A stretch of DNA of 64,000 bases from Streptomyces sp. CB01580. GTDB lineage: Bacteria > Actinomycetota > Actinomycetes > Streptomycetales > Streptomycetaceae. A program made the translations under genes and the position numbers. Below the pieces are notes generated by a model. That model worked only from the letters and a program-made list of their open reading frames with translations. It did not search any database and had not been told where the DNA came from. Positions 1-8,037 of the stretch are shown here, piece after piece (position 1 is the first letter of the stretch; every line of letters starts with the position of its first letter). The stretch is from contig NZ_LIXJ01000012.1 in NCBI RefSeq assembly GCF_001905795.1, forward strand, positions 62,001 to 126,000, read 5' to 3'.

Positions 1-393
1 CCGCCCCTGCCAGGTCCCGGTGATCCGGGCGGTGGCCGGACCGCCGAACTGCTGGGTGCACATCGCGCCCCGGGGCACCGGTGCGAACGGATCCGTGCCC
101 TCGTCCGCCAGTTCCGCCAGCCGGTCGCAGGCCGGCTCCGCCGCCGGGTGGTCGCCGCCCACGGGAGCGCATTCCAGTTCGAAGACTCCCTCGGCCGAGG
201 GATCCCCCGCCTTCGAGACCGTCACCGTCAGCCGGGCGCGGGCGTCGTCCTCGCCCTGGGGCAGGGGCAGCGGCAGGGGCAAGGGCAGGGGCGATGGCAG
301 CGGAAGGGGGCCGGACGCCGCCGCGGCACCCGGCGCGGCGGCGGACAGTACGGCGAGGGACACGACGGCGGTGAGAGCGAGGCGGCGCAGCAT
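1..393 (-). CDS. Subtilisin inhibitor-like (SSI) secreted protein, C-terminus cut by window edge
   Basis: Minus-strand frame from ATG at 393, preceded by AGGAG (401-405), running off the window. The product starts with a Sec signal peptide (LRR followed by an Ala/Val/Leu-rich core), then a Pro-Leu repeat linker, then the SSI fold: Ala-Arg-rich first strand, a cysteine pair region (ELECAP, AACDRL-like) and the family signature CTQQFGGPATARITGTW. SSI proteins (PF00720) are secreted dimeric inhibitors of subtilisin-like and trypsin-like serine proteases. The window ends just before the reactive-site loop, so target specificity cannot be read. The Pro-Leu linker between signal peptide and domain is longer than in most SSIs. 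Confidence 0.9.
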   Translation of the reverse strand, partial: MLRRLALTAVVSLAVLSAAAPGAAAASGPLPLPSPLPLPLPLPLPQGEDDARARLTVTVSKAGDPSAEGVFELECAPVGGDHPAAEPACDRLAELADEGTDPFAPVPRGAMCTQQFGGPATARITGTWQGR

Positions 394-651
394 GACGGAC
401 TCCTGTGCTCGGGCCCTCCGGGAACGCGCACTTTCTCGCGAATCTTCGAAGGGCGGCCTGACGAACGGAAGAACGGGGAACAGGAGGCCGGTGCCTCCCT
501 CCCCACTAACGCTCCTCGCGCCACGACGTTGCGCACCCGCGGCGCTTTGCCCTCGCACCCGACTGCCTAGTACCGTAGGCAGCGATTGGTGACACGACGC
601 TTGGCTGTGTCATCATCTGCACACACCACTCGCGCTCGCGCGGGGTGTGCT

Positions 652-742
652 GGAGGCGTCGCCTAGTCCGGTCTATGGCGCCGCACTGCTAATGCGGTTT
701 GGGTCTTAAAACCCATCGAGGGTTCAAATCCCTCCGCCTCCG
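652..742 (+). tRNA. tRNA-Ser (anticodon GCT)
   Basis: The acceptor stem GGAGGCG (652-658) pairs with CGCCTCC (735-741), with discriminator G at 742. The anticodon stem CCGCA/TGCGG encloses loop CTGCTAA with anticodon GCT at 688-690. A long variable arm (class II) and a T-arm with GGTTCAAATCC identify a serine tRNA. CCA is not encoded. Confidence 0.95.
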
Positions 743-750
743 CTTTCACC

Positions 751-779
751 GAAGCCCCGTGCCACCGGCACGGGGCTTC
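751..779 (+). terminator. Hairpin terminator after tRNA-Ser
   Basis: A 13-bp perfect stem (751-763 with 767-779) and a 3-nt loop lie 8 bases after the tRNA. There is no U-run, as is common in Streptomyces. Confidence 0.6.
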
Positions 780-1190
780 GGCCGTCTTCCGGGACCTCGG
801 CGTTCTCGGCGGTCTTTGTGCCCCGAACGCTCGCGACGGCCGCCTCGATCGCCACTCGGCCGTTCCGACTGTTCTCGGACGTTCCCGGCCGTCCTCGGCC
901 CTCAGCCTTCGGTCGCCCTTGGTCGCCCTTGGTCGCCCTCGGGCAACCTCGGTCGTTCTCGCGCGGCCTCTGTCGTTCTCGTACGGCCCGGCGAGTGGTT
1001 CGGTGAGCCGCCCGGGAGCGGCTGAATCCGCGATCTGCCGTGATCACGCACAGGTGCGGTGTGCGCGCCGGGCGTCGCCAAACAGGGCGTTTCCGCAGGT
1101 CAGAGGCGGTACAGCTAATGGATTTCGCGCTACGGCGCAGGTCATGTAATGTTGTTCCCGCAACGCCGACCGGGAAGAAAAAAACCGGGA
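780..1190. repeat. Non-coding stretch with decamer-like tandem repeats
   Basis: The gap between the two tRNA genes has no convincing gene. Between about 905 and 985 it contains tandem units of about 10 bp of the type TTGGTCGCCC, perfect around 909-935 and then drifting to CGGTCGTTCTC-like variants. Confidence 0.5.
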
Positions 1191-1197
1191 AGCACAA

Positions 1198-1270
1198 GCA
1201 CTCGTAGCTTAACGGATAGAGCATCTGACTACGGATCAGAAGGTTGCAGGTTCGAATCCTGCCGAGTGCA
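1198..1270 (+). tRNA. tRNA-Arg (anticodon ACG)
   Basis: Acceptor GCACTCG (1198-1204) pairs with CGAGTGC (1263-1269), discriminator A. The anticodon arm TCTGA/TCAGA has loop CTACGGA with ACG at 1231-1233, which reads CGN arginine codons after deamination of A34 to inosine. The enzyme for that step, TadA, is encoded at 35663-36184. Confidence 0.95.
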
Positions 1271-1282
1271 CAGCAAGCCAGA

Positions 1283-1308
1283 GGCCCCGGAGAAATCCGG
1301 GGCCTTTT
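1283..1308 (+). terminator. Intrinsic terminator after tRNA-Arg
   Basis: GGCCCCGG (1283-1290), 6-nt loop, CCGGGGCC (1297-1304) followed by TTTT. Confidence 0.8.
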
Positions 1309-1322
1309 GCGTGGGCGCCGCG

Positions 1323-1352
1323 TACCCGGGTAAGGGTACCCTTACCCGGGTA
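1323..1352. promoter_or_regulatory. 30-bp perfect palindrome upstream of the AraC-type regulator gene
   Basis: All 15 base pairs around the centre 1337/1338 match with no spacer; the pairing stops at 1322/1353. It contains two CCCGGG sites and a central GTAAGGGTACCCTTAC. It lies 35 bp before the ATG of the AraC-type gene, where an operator is expected. The spacing does not match the canonical IdeR/DmdR iron box (odd centre, AGGT-AGSCT-ACCT), so the binding protein is unknown. Confidence 0.55.
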
Positions 1353-1387
1353 GGCGTGATCGTTTCCTCGTGAACCCGGGGTGAGGC

Positions 1388-2428
1388 ATGGCGGGCCGGT
1401 TTTCGGTTACTTCCGCGCGGGGGTTCGCGGACCTGGAGCGGCAGTACCGCGAGTTCTACGCGGCCATCGCGGTGCGGCGGGAGCTCGGGGGCGGGGCGGT
1501 GGTGCACGAGGTGCGGCCCGAGGCGGGGGAGGGGCGCATCACGGTGTACGAGTTGCTCGAAGGTGTCACGCTCACCCTGTACGACGTGATGTTCCACGAC
1601 GAACTGGTCCTCGACTTCGACCTCGGCGGTGAGTACTTCGAGCTGGAGTACTGCGCCGACGGTCTGATGCTGCTCGAAGAGGCGGGTGCGGGGGCGTCGG
1701 TCTTCGGGGCGGGGCAGCTGTCCATCTCGCGCTCCCAGGCCTCGGCCGGGCGGCTGACGCGGCCGGCCGGGCAGCGCTACCGGGGGGTGTCGGTCACGGC
1801 CGAGCGATCGGCGACCACCGCGTTCTTCGGGAGCGTCGGGGCCGGGGCCTGGCAGGAGAGCGTCGAGGGGATGCCGGTCGACGAGCGGGACGCGCACTAC
1901 CTCGGCCGTCAGGCCCCGCCCGAACTGGCCGCCGCCTTCGGGGACCTGTTCCTGTGCACGCTGCCCGTCCGTTTCCGGGCGCTCTACTTCGAGGCGAAGG
2001 TCATGGAGATCCTCGCCCGGATCGTCTCCCGCGACGACGTTCCGCGCGAACCGGCCCAACTGCCACTCGCCGAGTACGAGATCGAGCGCATCCGGACGGT
2101 TCCGGCGCTGTTGATGGAGAACCTGCACGAACAGCACACCGGTGAATCCCTCGCCCGTGCCCTGCGGATGAACCCCAAGCGGCTCAGCCACGGGTTCAAG
2201 CAGCTCTACGGCGACACGATCTTCAGCCATCACCGCAACGAGTGCCTGCGCCGGGCCTCGCTGCTGCTCGTGGAAACCGATCTGAGCGTGGCCGCGATCG
2301 CGCTCCGGGTCGGCTACTCCAGCCCCAGCAACTTCTGCTACGCCTTCAAGAAGCGGTTCGGGCGGACCCCGCGGCAGTACCGCGTGGGGCGGGGCCGGGC
2401 GGCTGCCCGGGGAGCGGACGCGGCGTAG
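1388..2428 (+). CDS. AraC-family (PchR/YbtA-like) regulator of the siderophore operon
   Basis: 346-residue protein. The C-terminal ~100 residues (about 240-338) hold a two-helix-turn-helix AraC/XylS domain (LARALRMNPKRLSHGFKQLY, then VAAIALRVGYSS). The N-terminal ~230 residues form a ligand domain without a recognised motif. PchR-type regulators bind ferric siderophore inside the cell and activate their own uptake genes; the next four genes are siderophore transport genes, which supports that role. GAGG upstream fits the ATG at 1388. A 30-bp palindrome lies just upstream. The substrate is not predictable. Confidence 0.85.
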   Translation: MAGRFSVTSARGFADLERQYREFYAAIAVRRELGGGAVVHEVRPEAGEGRITVYELLEGVTLTLYDVMFHDELVLDFDLGGEYFELEYCADGLMLLEEAGAGASVFGAGQLSISRSQASAGRLTRPAGQRYRGVSVTAERSATTAFFGSVGAGAWQESVEGMPVDERDAHYLGRQAPPELAAAFGDLFLCTLPVRFRALYFEAKVMEILARIVSRDDVPREPAQLPLAEYEIERIRTVPALLMENLHEQHTGESLARALRMNPKRLSHGFKQLYGDTIFSHHRNECLRRASLLLVETDLSVAAIALRVGYSSPSNFCYAFKKRFGRTPRQYRVGRGRAAARGADAA

Positions 2429-2590
2429 CGCGCACACGGGCGGCCCCGGCCCGCCATGGGCGCCGTGGATGTAACGGGCGCCGCAGGTGTTCGCTCCACA
2501 TTTCGGGGGACCGCGCTCCGTACGGATTTCGCTTTCGTCCGTTTCAGCATGGGCCTGTGGCCGTCGCCACGCCCGGCTCGAAAGGACATC
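2429..2590 (+). promoter_or_regulatory. Leader of the siderophore transport operon
   Basis: A 162-bp gap between regulator and transport genes. It includes two GGCGCC copies (about 2459 and 2477) that could pair, but no iron box or clear promoter could be assigned. It may carry the activator target of the AraC-type protein. Confidence 0.3.
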
Positions 2591-3604
2591 GTGAACGTCT
2601 CCCCGATACGCGCCCGCACCGCGCTCGCCATCGGTGCGGCCGTGTTGCTCAGCGGCTGTGCGGCACCGGCGGAACCCGCCGCCGGGCGCACCGGCGCGGC
2701 GGCGCCATCCGGTCACTACCCCGTCACCCTCGACGTCGTCGACGACGCGGGCGGGAAACTCACCCAGACCGTCGAGAAGCGCCCGGGGCGGGTGGTGGTC
2801 ATCGGGCAGGCGCTCGCCGAGCTGATGATCGAGTTCGGTCTGGAGGACCGGATCGTGGGCGTCGGCTATCTCGACAACTCCTACTCGGCCTATGCGGACC
2901 GGATCGAGAAGCTGCCGAAGATCTCCGATCAGCTGCCCTCCAAGGAGGCGATCCTCGAACGCCGTCCCGACCTCGTGCTGACCATGTCGTTCGCGCTGAA
3001 GCCCGACAAGATCGGCGAGGTCCCGTTCTGGAACGCCCGGGGCGTGAGGGTGCTGCCCTCCGTCAACTACACCGTGGGCCGGGACCTGGACAGCTACTAC
3101 GAGGACGTGCGCCACGTCGGGGAGGTCTTCGGGGTGACGAGGCGGACCGGGGCCTACATCGAGGAGCAGAGGGCCAGGATCGCCGCCGTCGCGCAGACGG
3201 CGAGGAAGGCCGGGGACGCGCCCACGGTGCTGCTGGTCGCCAGTGGCGGGCGGGACACGTACGACTACTACTCCCCCTCGCTCGGGCTCGTGGACGAGAT
3301 GGTGAACGGGGCGGGGGGCACGTACATGGAGCTGACCCGGGACACGTACGCGCAGCTCTCGCTCGAATCGATCGTCGCGGCGAACCCGGACAAGATCGTC
3401 GTGACGGAGTTCCAGAAGTCCGACGCGGAGAAGTCCCGGAACCGGCTCCTGCGCGACCCCCGGCTCAAGAGCGTCACCGCGATCAGGAACGGCGACGTGA
3501 TGACCGCCGACTACACGACCTCGATCCGCGGTTCGCTGGCGCTCGCGGATCTCTGCGAGAAGATCGCGGCGTTCGTGCATCCCGACCTCTTCCCCGCGTC
3601 GTGA
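2591..3604 (+). CDS. Iron-siderophore ABC transporter substrate-binding lipoprotein
   Basis: GTG start at 2591 follows AAAGGA; an in-frame ATG at 2456 would add 45 residues and hide the signal peptide. The product is a 337-residue lipoprotein: n-region with Arg, short hydrophobic core and lipobox LLSGC with Cys23. The body is a periplasmic-binding-protein fold of the FecB/FhuD type (PF01497). It should catch ferric siderophore at the outer membrane face and hand it to the permease encoded next. Its stop overlaps the permease GTG by 4 bp, so the two are translationally coupled. Confidence 0.92.
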   Translation: MNVSPIRARTALAIGAAVLLSGCAAPAEPAAGRTGAAAPSGHYPVTLDVVDDAGGKLTQTVEKRPGRVVVIGQALAELMIEFGLEDRIVGVGYLDNSYSAYADRIEKLPKISDQLPSKEAILERRPDLVLTMSFALKPDKIGEVPFWNARGVRVLPSVNYTVGRDLDSYYEDVRHVGEVFGVTRRTGAYIEEQRARIAAVAQTARKAGDAPTVLLVASGGRDTYDYYSPSLGLVDEMVNGAGGTYMELTRDTYAQLSLESIVAANPDKIVVTEFQKSDAEKSRNRLLRDPRLKSVTAIRNGDVMTADYTTSIRGSLALADLCEKIAAFVHPDLFPAS

Positions 3605-4737
3605 GCGGGCCCGGTACGCGCGAGTCCGGCCGTGAGTCCGCCGTGGTGACCGGTGCCGCCGCGGCACGAAAGCGGCGGCGCGCCGGACTCCGGGGGGTGC
3701 CGCTTCCCGTCCTGCTGGTCGTTCTGGGGCTCGCGCTGGGGGTCTCGGTCGTGGTCTCGGTCTCGATCGGGCAGGTCGGCATCCCGCTGGGGGAGTCGTT
3801 CCGGATCCTGTCCGGCAAGCTGACCGGGATCGGCGCCGGCGCCGATCCGATGGCCGTGGACGTGGTCTGGAACATCCGTCTCCCGCGGGTGCTGCTGGCC
3901 GCCGTGGTCGGGACCGGGCTCGCGCTCTGCGGCACGGTCATGCAGGCGGCGTTGCAGAACCCGCTCGCGGACCCGTTCGTCCTCGGCATCTCCTCCGGTG
4001 CCTCGCTCGGTGCCACCTTCGCCCTTCTCGTGGGGTTCGGGGCGGCCGGGGCGCTCGGTGGGACCGGCGGGTTCGGTGTTCCGTTCTGGGCGTTTCTCGG
4101 GGCGCTCGGGGCGGCGGCGCTCGTGCTCGGCGCCGGGAGCATCGGTTCGCGTACGTCGCCGGTCAAGCTCATCCTCGCCGGGACCGCGGTCAACGCCCTG
4201 TGCGGTGCCGCCTCCAGCGGGCTCGTCTACTTCGCCAACAGCGCCGAGGGCATCCGTTCGGTCACCTTCTGGACCATGGGCAGCCTCGCCTCCGCCGCGT
4301 GGGACTCCCTGCCGGTCGTCTCCGGGGTCGTCCTGGTCGCCACCGCATTCTTCCTCTTCCAGGGCCGGGTTATGAACTCGATGCTGCTCGGGGACGAGGC
4401 CGCCGTCACGCTGGGGATCAGCACCGGACTGTTCCGGCGGGTGTATCTGGTCGTTGCCGCTCTGGCCACGGGCGTGCTCGTCGCCTGCTGCGGAATCATC
4501 GGCTTCGTGGGCCTGATCGTGCCGCACATCGCGCGCAGTGCCGTCGGCCCCGATCACCGCAGGCTGCTGCCGGTCACCGTGCTGTGCGGAGCTCTGTTCC
4601 TCGTCTGGGCGGACGTCGTCGCCCGGGTCGCCGTCCCGAACGCCGAACTGCCGATCGGCATCGTCACCTCCGTCCTCGGCGCCCCCCTGTTCATGTACAT
4701 GCTCATCCGGAAGGAGTACGGCTTTGGTGGCGCGTGA
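3601..4737 (+). CDS. FecCD-family siderophore ABC transporter permease
   Basis: GTG at 3601 overlaps the lipoprotein stop (GTGA). The 378-residue protein has a ~35-residue basic N-terminal tail, then about ten hydrophobic segments with FecCD landmarks: RLPRVLLA, GLALCGTVMQAALQNPLADP and the ATPase-contact region GFVGLIVPHIAR near the C-terminus. It forms the membrane channel as a homodimer. The frame stays open far upstream on the same strand, but that part is only the shadow of the preceding gene. Confidence 0.92.
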   Translation: MSGPGTRESGRESAVVTGAAAARKRRRAGLRGVPLPVLLVVLGLALGVSVVVSVSIGQVGIPLGESFRILSGKLTGIGAGADPMAVDVVWNIRLPRVLLAAVVGTGLALCGTVMQAALQNPLADPFVLGISSGASLGATFALLVGFGAAGALGGTGGFGVPFWAFLGALGAAALVLGAGSIGSRTSPVKLILAGTAVNALCGAASSGLVYFANSAEGIRSVTFWTMGSLASAAWDSLPVVSGVVLVATAFFLFQGRVMNSMLLGDEAAVTLGISTGLFRRVYLVVAALATGVLVACCGIIGFVGLIVPHIARSAVGPDHRRLLPVTVLCGALFLVWADVVARVAVPNAELPIGIVTSVLGAPLFMYMLIRKEYGFGGA

Positions 4738-5689
4738 CGCGGGGGCGAGCGCCGCCCCGGGGCAGGGTGCCGGACTGCGCGCGGAGCACGTGTCGGTGCG
4801 GCTCGGCGGGACCCCGGTCGTCCACGACCTGTCCCTGCGGGTCGCCGCCGGTGCCTTCGTGGGGGTCGTCGGTCCGAACGGCTGTGGCAAGTCCACGTTC
4901 CTCAGAAGCGTCTACAAGGCCGTCCGGCCGCACTCCGGGACGGTGAAGCTGGGGGAGCTGGACGTCCTGGCGAGCCGGCCGAGCGAGGTCTTCACCGAAC
5001 TTGCCGTCGTCGCCCAGTTCAATGAGCTGAGCTTCGACTTCACCGTTGCCGAGATGGTCGCGATGGGGCGCACTCCGCACAAACGCCCGTTGGAGGCCAC
5101 CGGCTCGCACGACCGCGCGATCGTCGCGGACGCGCTGCGCCGGGTCCGGATGGACGGGTACGCCGACCGCACCTACCAGTCGCTCTCCGGCGGCGAGAAG
5201 CAGCGTGTCGTCCTCGCGCGGGCCCTCGCCCAGGAGCCCGGCTTCCTCATTCTCGACGAGCCGACCAACCACCTGGACATCAAGTACCAGTTGCAGATCC
5301 TCTCCCTCGTCGGGCAGCTCGGCATCGGGGTGCTCGCGGCCCTGCACGACCTGACGATGGCGGCCCGCTACTGCGACGAGCTGTACGTCCTCAAGGACGG
5401 TTCCGTGGTGACCCACGGGCCGCCCGGGGAGATCCTCACGCCCGAACTCGTCCGCGAGGTCTACGAGGTCGAGTGCGAGACGTACCGGAACCCCGTGACG
5501 GGGGAACTCGCCCTCGCCTACCTCGACAGCCCGCGGCGCCGACAGCCCCCTCGCGAGGGTCCCCCGCGCGAGGGGCCCCCGCGCGAGGGGCCCCCGACCG
5601 AGGGGCCCTCGACCGAGGAGCTGCCGACCGAGGGGCTCCTGTCCGAGGACGTGCCGTGCATGGACATTCCGCGCAAGGAGCACACGTGA
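4727..5689 (+). CDS. Siderophore ABC transporter ATP-binding protein with repeat tail
   Basis: Start taken as GTG 4727 (TTG 4724 also possible), behind AAGGAG and overlapping the permease by 11 bp. It has Walker A GPNGCGKST, signature LSGGEKQRV, Walker B FLILDEPTNHLD and the H-loop ALHD: a FecE/FepC-type ATPase powering uptake. After residue ~270 the family-typical end is followed by an unusual ~45-residue tail made of PPREG-like pentapeptides drifting into TEG/TEEL variants, encoded by a GC-rich minisatellite (about 5545-5650). The tail is probably dispensable for ATP hydrolysis. Confidence 0.9.
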   Translation: MARDAGASAAPGQGAGLRAEHVSVRLGGTPVVHDLSLRVAAGAFVGVVGPNGCGKSTFLRSVYKAVRPHSGTVKLGELDVLASRPSEVFTELAVVAQFNELSFDFTVAEMVAMGRTPHKRPLEATGSHDRAIVADALRRVRMDGYADRTYQSLSGGEKQRVVLARALAQEPGFLILDEPTNHLDIKYQLQILSLVGQLGIGVLAALHDLTMAARYCDELYVLKDGSVVTHGPPGEILTPELVREVYEVECETYRNPVTGELALAYLDSPRRRQPPREGPPREGPPREGPPTEGPSTEELPTEGLLSEDVPCMDIPRKEHT

Positions 5690-7260
5690 AGCCGCGTCAC
5701 CGGATGCCCCTCGTCATCTCCTGTCTCGCCACCTTCCTGCTGCTCGCGTACACCACAATCGTGACGGTGGCCATCCCCGCCGTCGCCGAGGGGCTGCACA
5801 CCGACTTCGCCGCCCTTCAATGGGTCGTCGACGTGTACACCCTGGCGCTCGCCGCGCTCCTCGTCGTGGCCGGCGCGGTCGGGGACGTCATGGGGCGGCG
5901 CCGGGTCTTCGTCGGCGGGTTCGTCCTCTTCACCCTCTCCTCGCTGGCCTGCGGACTCGCTCCGGACGTCGTCGCTCTGACCGTCTTCCGCGGTGCGCAG
6001 GGAGTGGGCGGGGCGGCGATGTTCGCGACCACGCTCCCGCTCATCCGGGCCTCCTACAGCGGACGGGAGCAGCAACGGGCCTTCGCGGTCTGGGGCGCGG
6101 TGGCCGGGCTCGCGGCGGCCGTCGGCAATGTGTCGGGCGGGCTGCTGGCCGAGGCGCTGGGGTGGCGGTCGATCTTTCTCCTGGCCGTTGTGCCGGGCGC
6201 GCTCGGCGTGGGCCTGGCCGTGCGCTTCCTCGCCCGCGACCCGGAACGCGACGGCCGCCGCGTGGACATCGCGGGCGCCGTGCTGCTCGGTGTCGGGCTC
6301 GCTGCCCTGGTGGTCGCCGCGCTGCTGTTCGGCGAGCACGGGGCGGGCCCGGGACCGTCGGTGGCGGCGCTGGTCGCCTGCGCGTGCGGTGTCGGCTTCG
6401 TCGTGTGCGAACGCCGCGCCCCCGACCCGCTCGTCGACCTGGCGCTGTTCCGCCACCCCCGGTTCCTCGCCGTGGTCGCGGTGGCTTTCGGCTACTACTT
6501 CGCCGCGTTCGGACCCCTGACCGTGCTGTCGTCCTGGTTCCAGGACGCCGCCGGGCTCGGCGCGGTACGGACGGCCCTGCTGCTCTCCGTGCAGCCCGTC
6601 GTCTTCTTCGCCGTCTCGGCGCTGTGCGGAGCCGCGCTCCAACGTGCCCCGCTGTGGTTGCCGCTCGGCGTCGGCACCGCGCTCTGCGCCGTCGGCTGCC
6701 TGAGTTTCCTCTTGCTCGGTCTCGTGTACGGGCCGGCGGCACTGGTGCCGTCGCTGGTGCTGACCGGGGTGGGGGCGGGCATGGTCTCCCCGGTGCTGGC
6801 GTCGGCCGCCATGCGGGACGCCGATCCGTCCCGGGCGGGAGTGGCGTCCGCCGTGGCCAACACCGCCCGGCAGGTGGGCCTGGCGGTGGGGGTCGCGGTG
6901 TGCGGGGGGCTGTTCGTCGGGCTCGCGGACCCGGGCCGGGCCGCGTACACACGGACGCTCGGCGAGGTCGCCGCGGTCGCGGCGTCGGTGGGCCTCGCCA
7001 CCGCGGCTCTCGCGGTCGTGTTGCTGCGGCAGCAGCGCGTCCGGGCGCGAACGGCTGAAGCCGGGGCTGCTGTGTTCGTCGAAGCCGCCGGGCCCCTGTC
7101 CGCCGGGTCTGCCAGGACCGCCGGGTCTGCCGGGGGTGCCGGGGGTGCCGGGGGTGCCGGGACTGCGGCGTCCAGCGAGTTCGGTGGGGCCACAGGGATG
7201 GAAGAGATGGACAGGACGGACGGGATGGACGGGACGGACGGGACGGACGGGACGGAGTAG
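5686..7260 (+). CDS. MFS transporter (DHA2-type), probable siderophore exporter
   Basis: GTG 5686 overlaps the ATPase stop (GTGA) and has AAGGAG five bases upstream. The 524-residue protein has 14 predicted membrane spans, the motif-A loop GDVMGRRRVF and the DHA2 motif C region GNVSGGLLAE. Its place at the end of a siderophore-uptake operon suggests export of the siderophore or recycling of the empty ligand; no biosynthesis genes are nearby. The last ~60 residues are low complexity: GGA triplets (7130-7160) and then a DGTDGTDGTD run from a GGGACGGAC minisatellite (7217-7258). Confidence 0.85.
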   Translation: MKPRHRMPLVISCLATFLLLAYTTIVTVAIPAVAEGLHTDFAALQWVVDVYTLALAALLVVAGAVGDVMGRRRVFVGGFVLFTLSSLACGLAPDVVALTVFRGAQGVGGAAMFATTLPLIRASYSGREQQRAFAVWGAVAGLAAAVGNVSGGLLAEALGWRSIFLLAVVPGALGVGLAVRFLARDPERDGRRVDIAGAVLLGVGLAALVVAALLFGEHGAGPGPSVAALVACACGVGFVVCERRAPDPLVDLALFRHPRFLAVVAVAFGYYFAAFGPLTVLSSWFQDAAGLGAVRTALLLSVQPVVFFAVSALCGAALQRAPLWLPLGVGTALCAVGCLSFLLLGLVYGPAALVPSLVLTGVGAGMVSPVLASAAMRDADPSRAGVASAVANTARQVGLAVGVAVCGGLFVGLADPGRAAYTRTLGEVAAVAASVGLATAALAVVLLRQQRVRARTAEAGAAVFVEAAGPLSAGSARTAGSAGGAGGAGGAGTAASSEFGGATGMEEMDRTDGMDGTDGTDGTE

Positions 7261-7322
7261 AGCGGAAGGAGAAAAGGAGAACCAGACGGCTTCCCCATCC
7301 CGGAAACAGCTAAGCCGGCGCG

Positions 7323-7667
7323 TCACTGGTCCACTGCGTCGAAGGGCTTGTCGTGCCAGCGCCAGCCGGCGGTGCCGTCGTCGTGGATGTGCAGCATGAA
7401 CTCGGCGACCGGGCTGCCGTCGGGGAACGTCATGGTGAGCGCATGGCGGATCCGGGTGTAGCAGGCGTCGGCCTGCTCCCAGTCCTCCTCGTCGACAGCC
7501 CGCTCCTGCTCGGCGAAGAGGGGACGGAACTCTTCGAAGCCAGGAAGTGTTTCGACTTCGGCGTGGGTCCAGGGCATGTCGGCGCCGGTCACGGTCAGGC
7601 GGGCAATCTCCTGGCCGTCGTGGTGGAGCCGCCAGATACTGCTGGTGGTCAGGTGCGGGTTGGCCAT
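7323..7667 (-). CDS. Conserved hypothetical protein, 114 aa
   Basis: ATG at 7667, preceded by a GGGG-type site. The product is small, acidic and probably cytoplasmic, with no membrane segment; conserved-looking blocks are IWRLHHDGQEIARL, EVETLPGFEEFRP and WRWHDKPFD. I do not recognise a family. It is convergent with the MFS gene and separated from the next plus-strand gene by 370 bp. Confidence 0.7.
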   Translation of the reverse strand: MANPHLTTSSIWRLHHDGQEIARLTVTGADMPWTHAEVETLPGFEEFRPLFAEQERAVDEEDWEQADACYTRIRHALTMTFPDGSPVAEFMLHIHDDGTAGWRWHDKPFDAVDQ

Positions 7668-7707
7668 GTCCCCATGATGGCGATCAACACTGACAGCCGG
7701 GACGCGA

Positions 7708-7950
7708 GATCACGGCACCCTCTCGATCACGGCACCCTCTCGATCAGGTGACCGGGCCCGAACGTGCCTCGGACGGGACCCAGGGTGCAGGCTGTCGCAT
7801 CGACCGCTCGGACTCCGGTGGGAATGCTCAGCCTTCGCTGCGGCAGGTCACCGGTTCATGGCGTCCATCCCTATCCATCCCCGTCTGTCCCTGTTCGTTA
7901 CCATCCATCCCTGTCCGTCCACGTCCGTCCCCGGCCGTCCTTCCCCGGCT
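7708..7950. repeat. Intergenic repeats: 17-bp tandem pair and pyrimidine-rich minisatellite
   Basis: GATCACGGCACCCTCTC occurs twice back to back (7708-7724, 7725-7741). From about 7860 to 7950 a run of CATCCC/GTCCGTCC units makes one strand almost pure pyrimidine. No gene is seen in the 370-bp gap. Confidence 0.65.
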
Positions 7951-8037
7951 TTCCCCCGACTTCCACTCGGCTCCCGTCGCCCGTCGCCCGGTAGCATCGC
8001 GGGTCTCTCATCGTCCACGAGCGTCCGGAGTTCACCC

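Noticed and set aside
1323..1352. Canonical IdeR/DmdR iron box
   Set aside because: Even-centred palindrome with different half-site spacing.
2242..3600. 453-codon N-terminal extension of the permease
   Set aside because: Lies over the regulator and lipoprotein genes; the coupled GTG at 3601 is the sensible start.
1229..3667. 812-codon minus-strand open frame across the AraC and lipoprotein genes
   Set aside because: Shadow of GC-rich genes; Arg/Pro/Gly-rich product without domains, while the plus strand encodes clear families.
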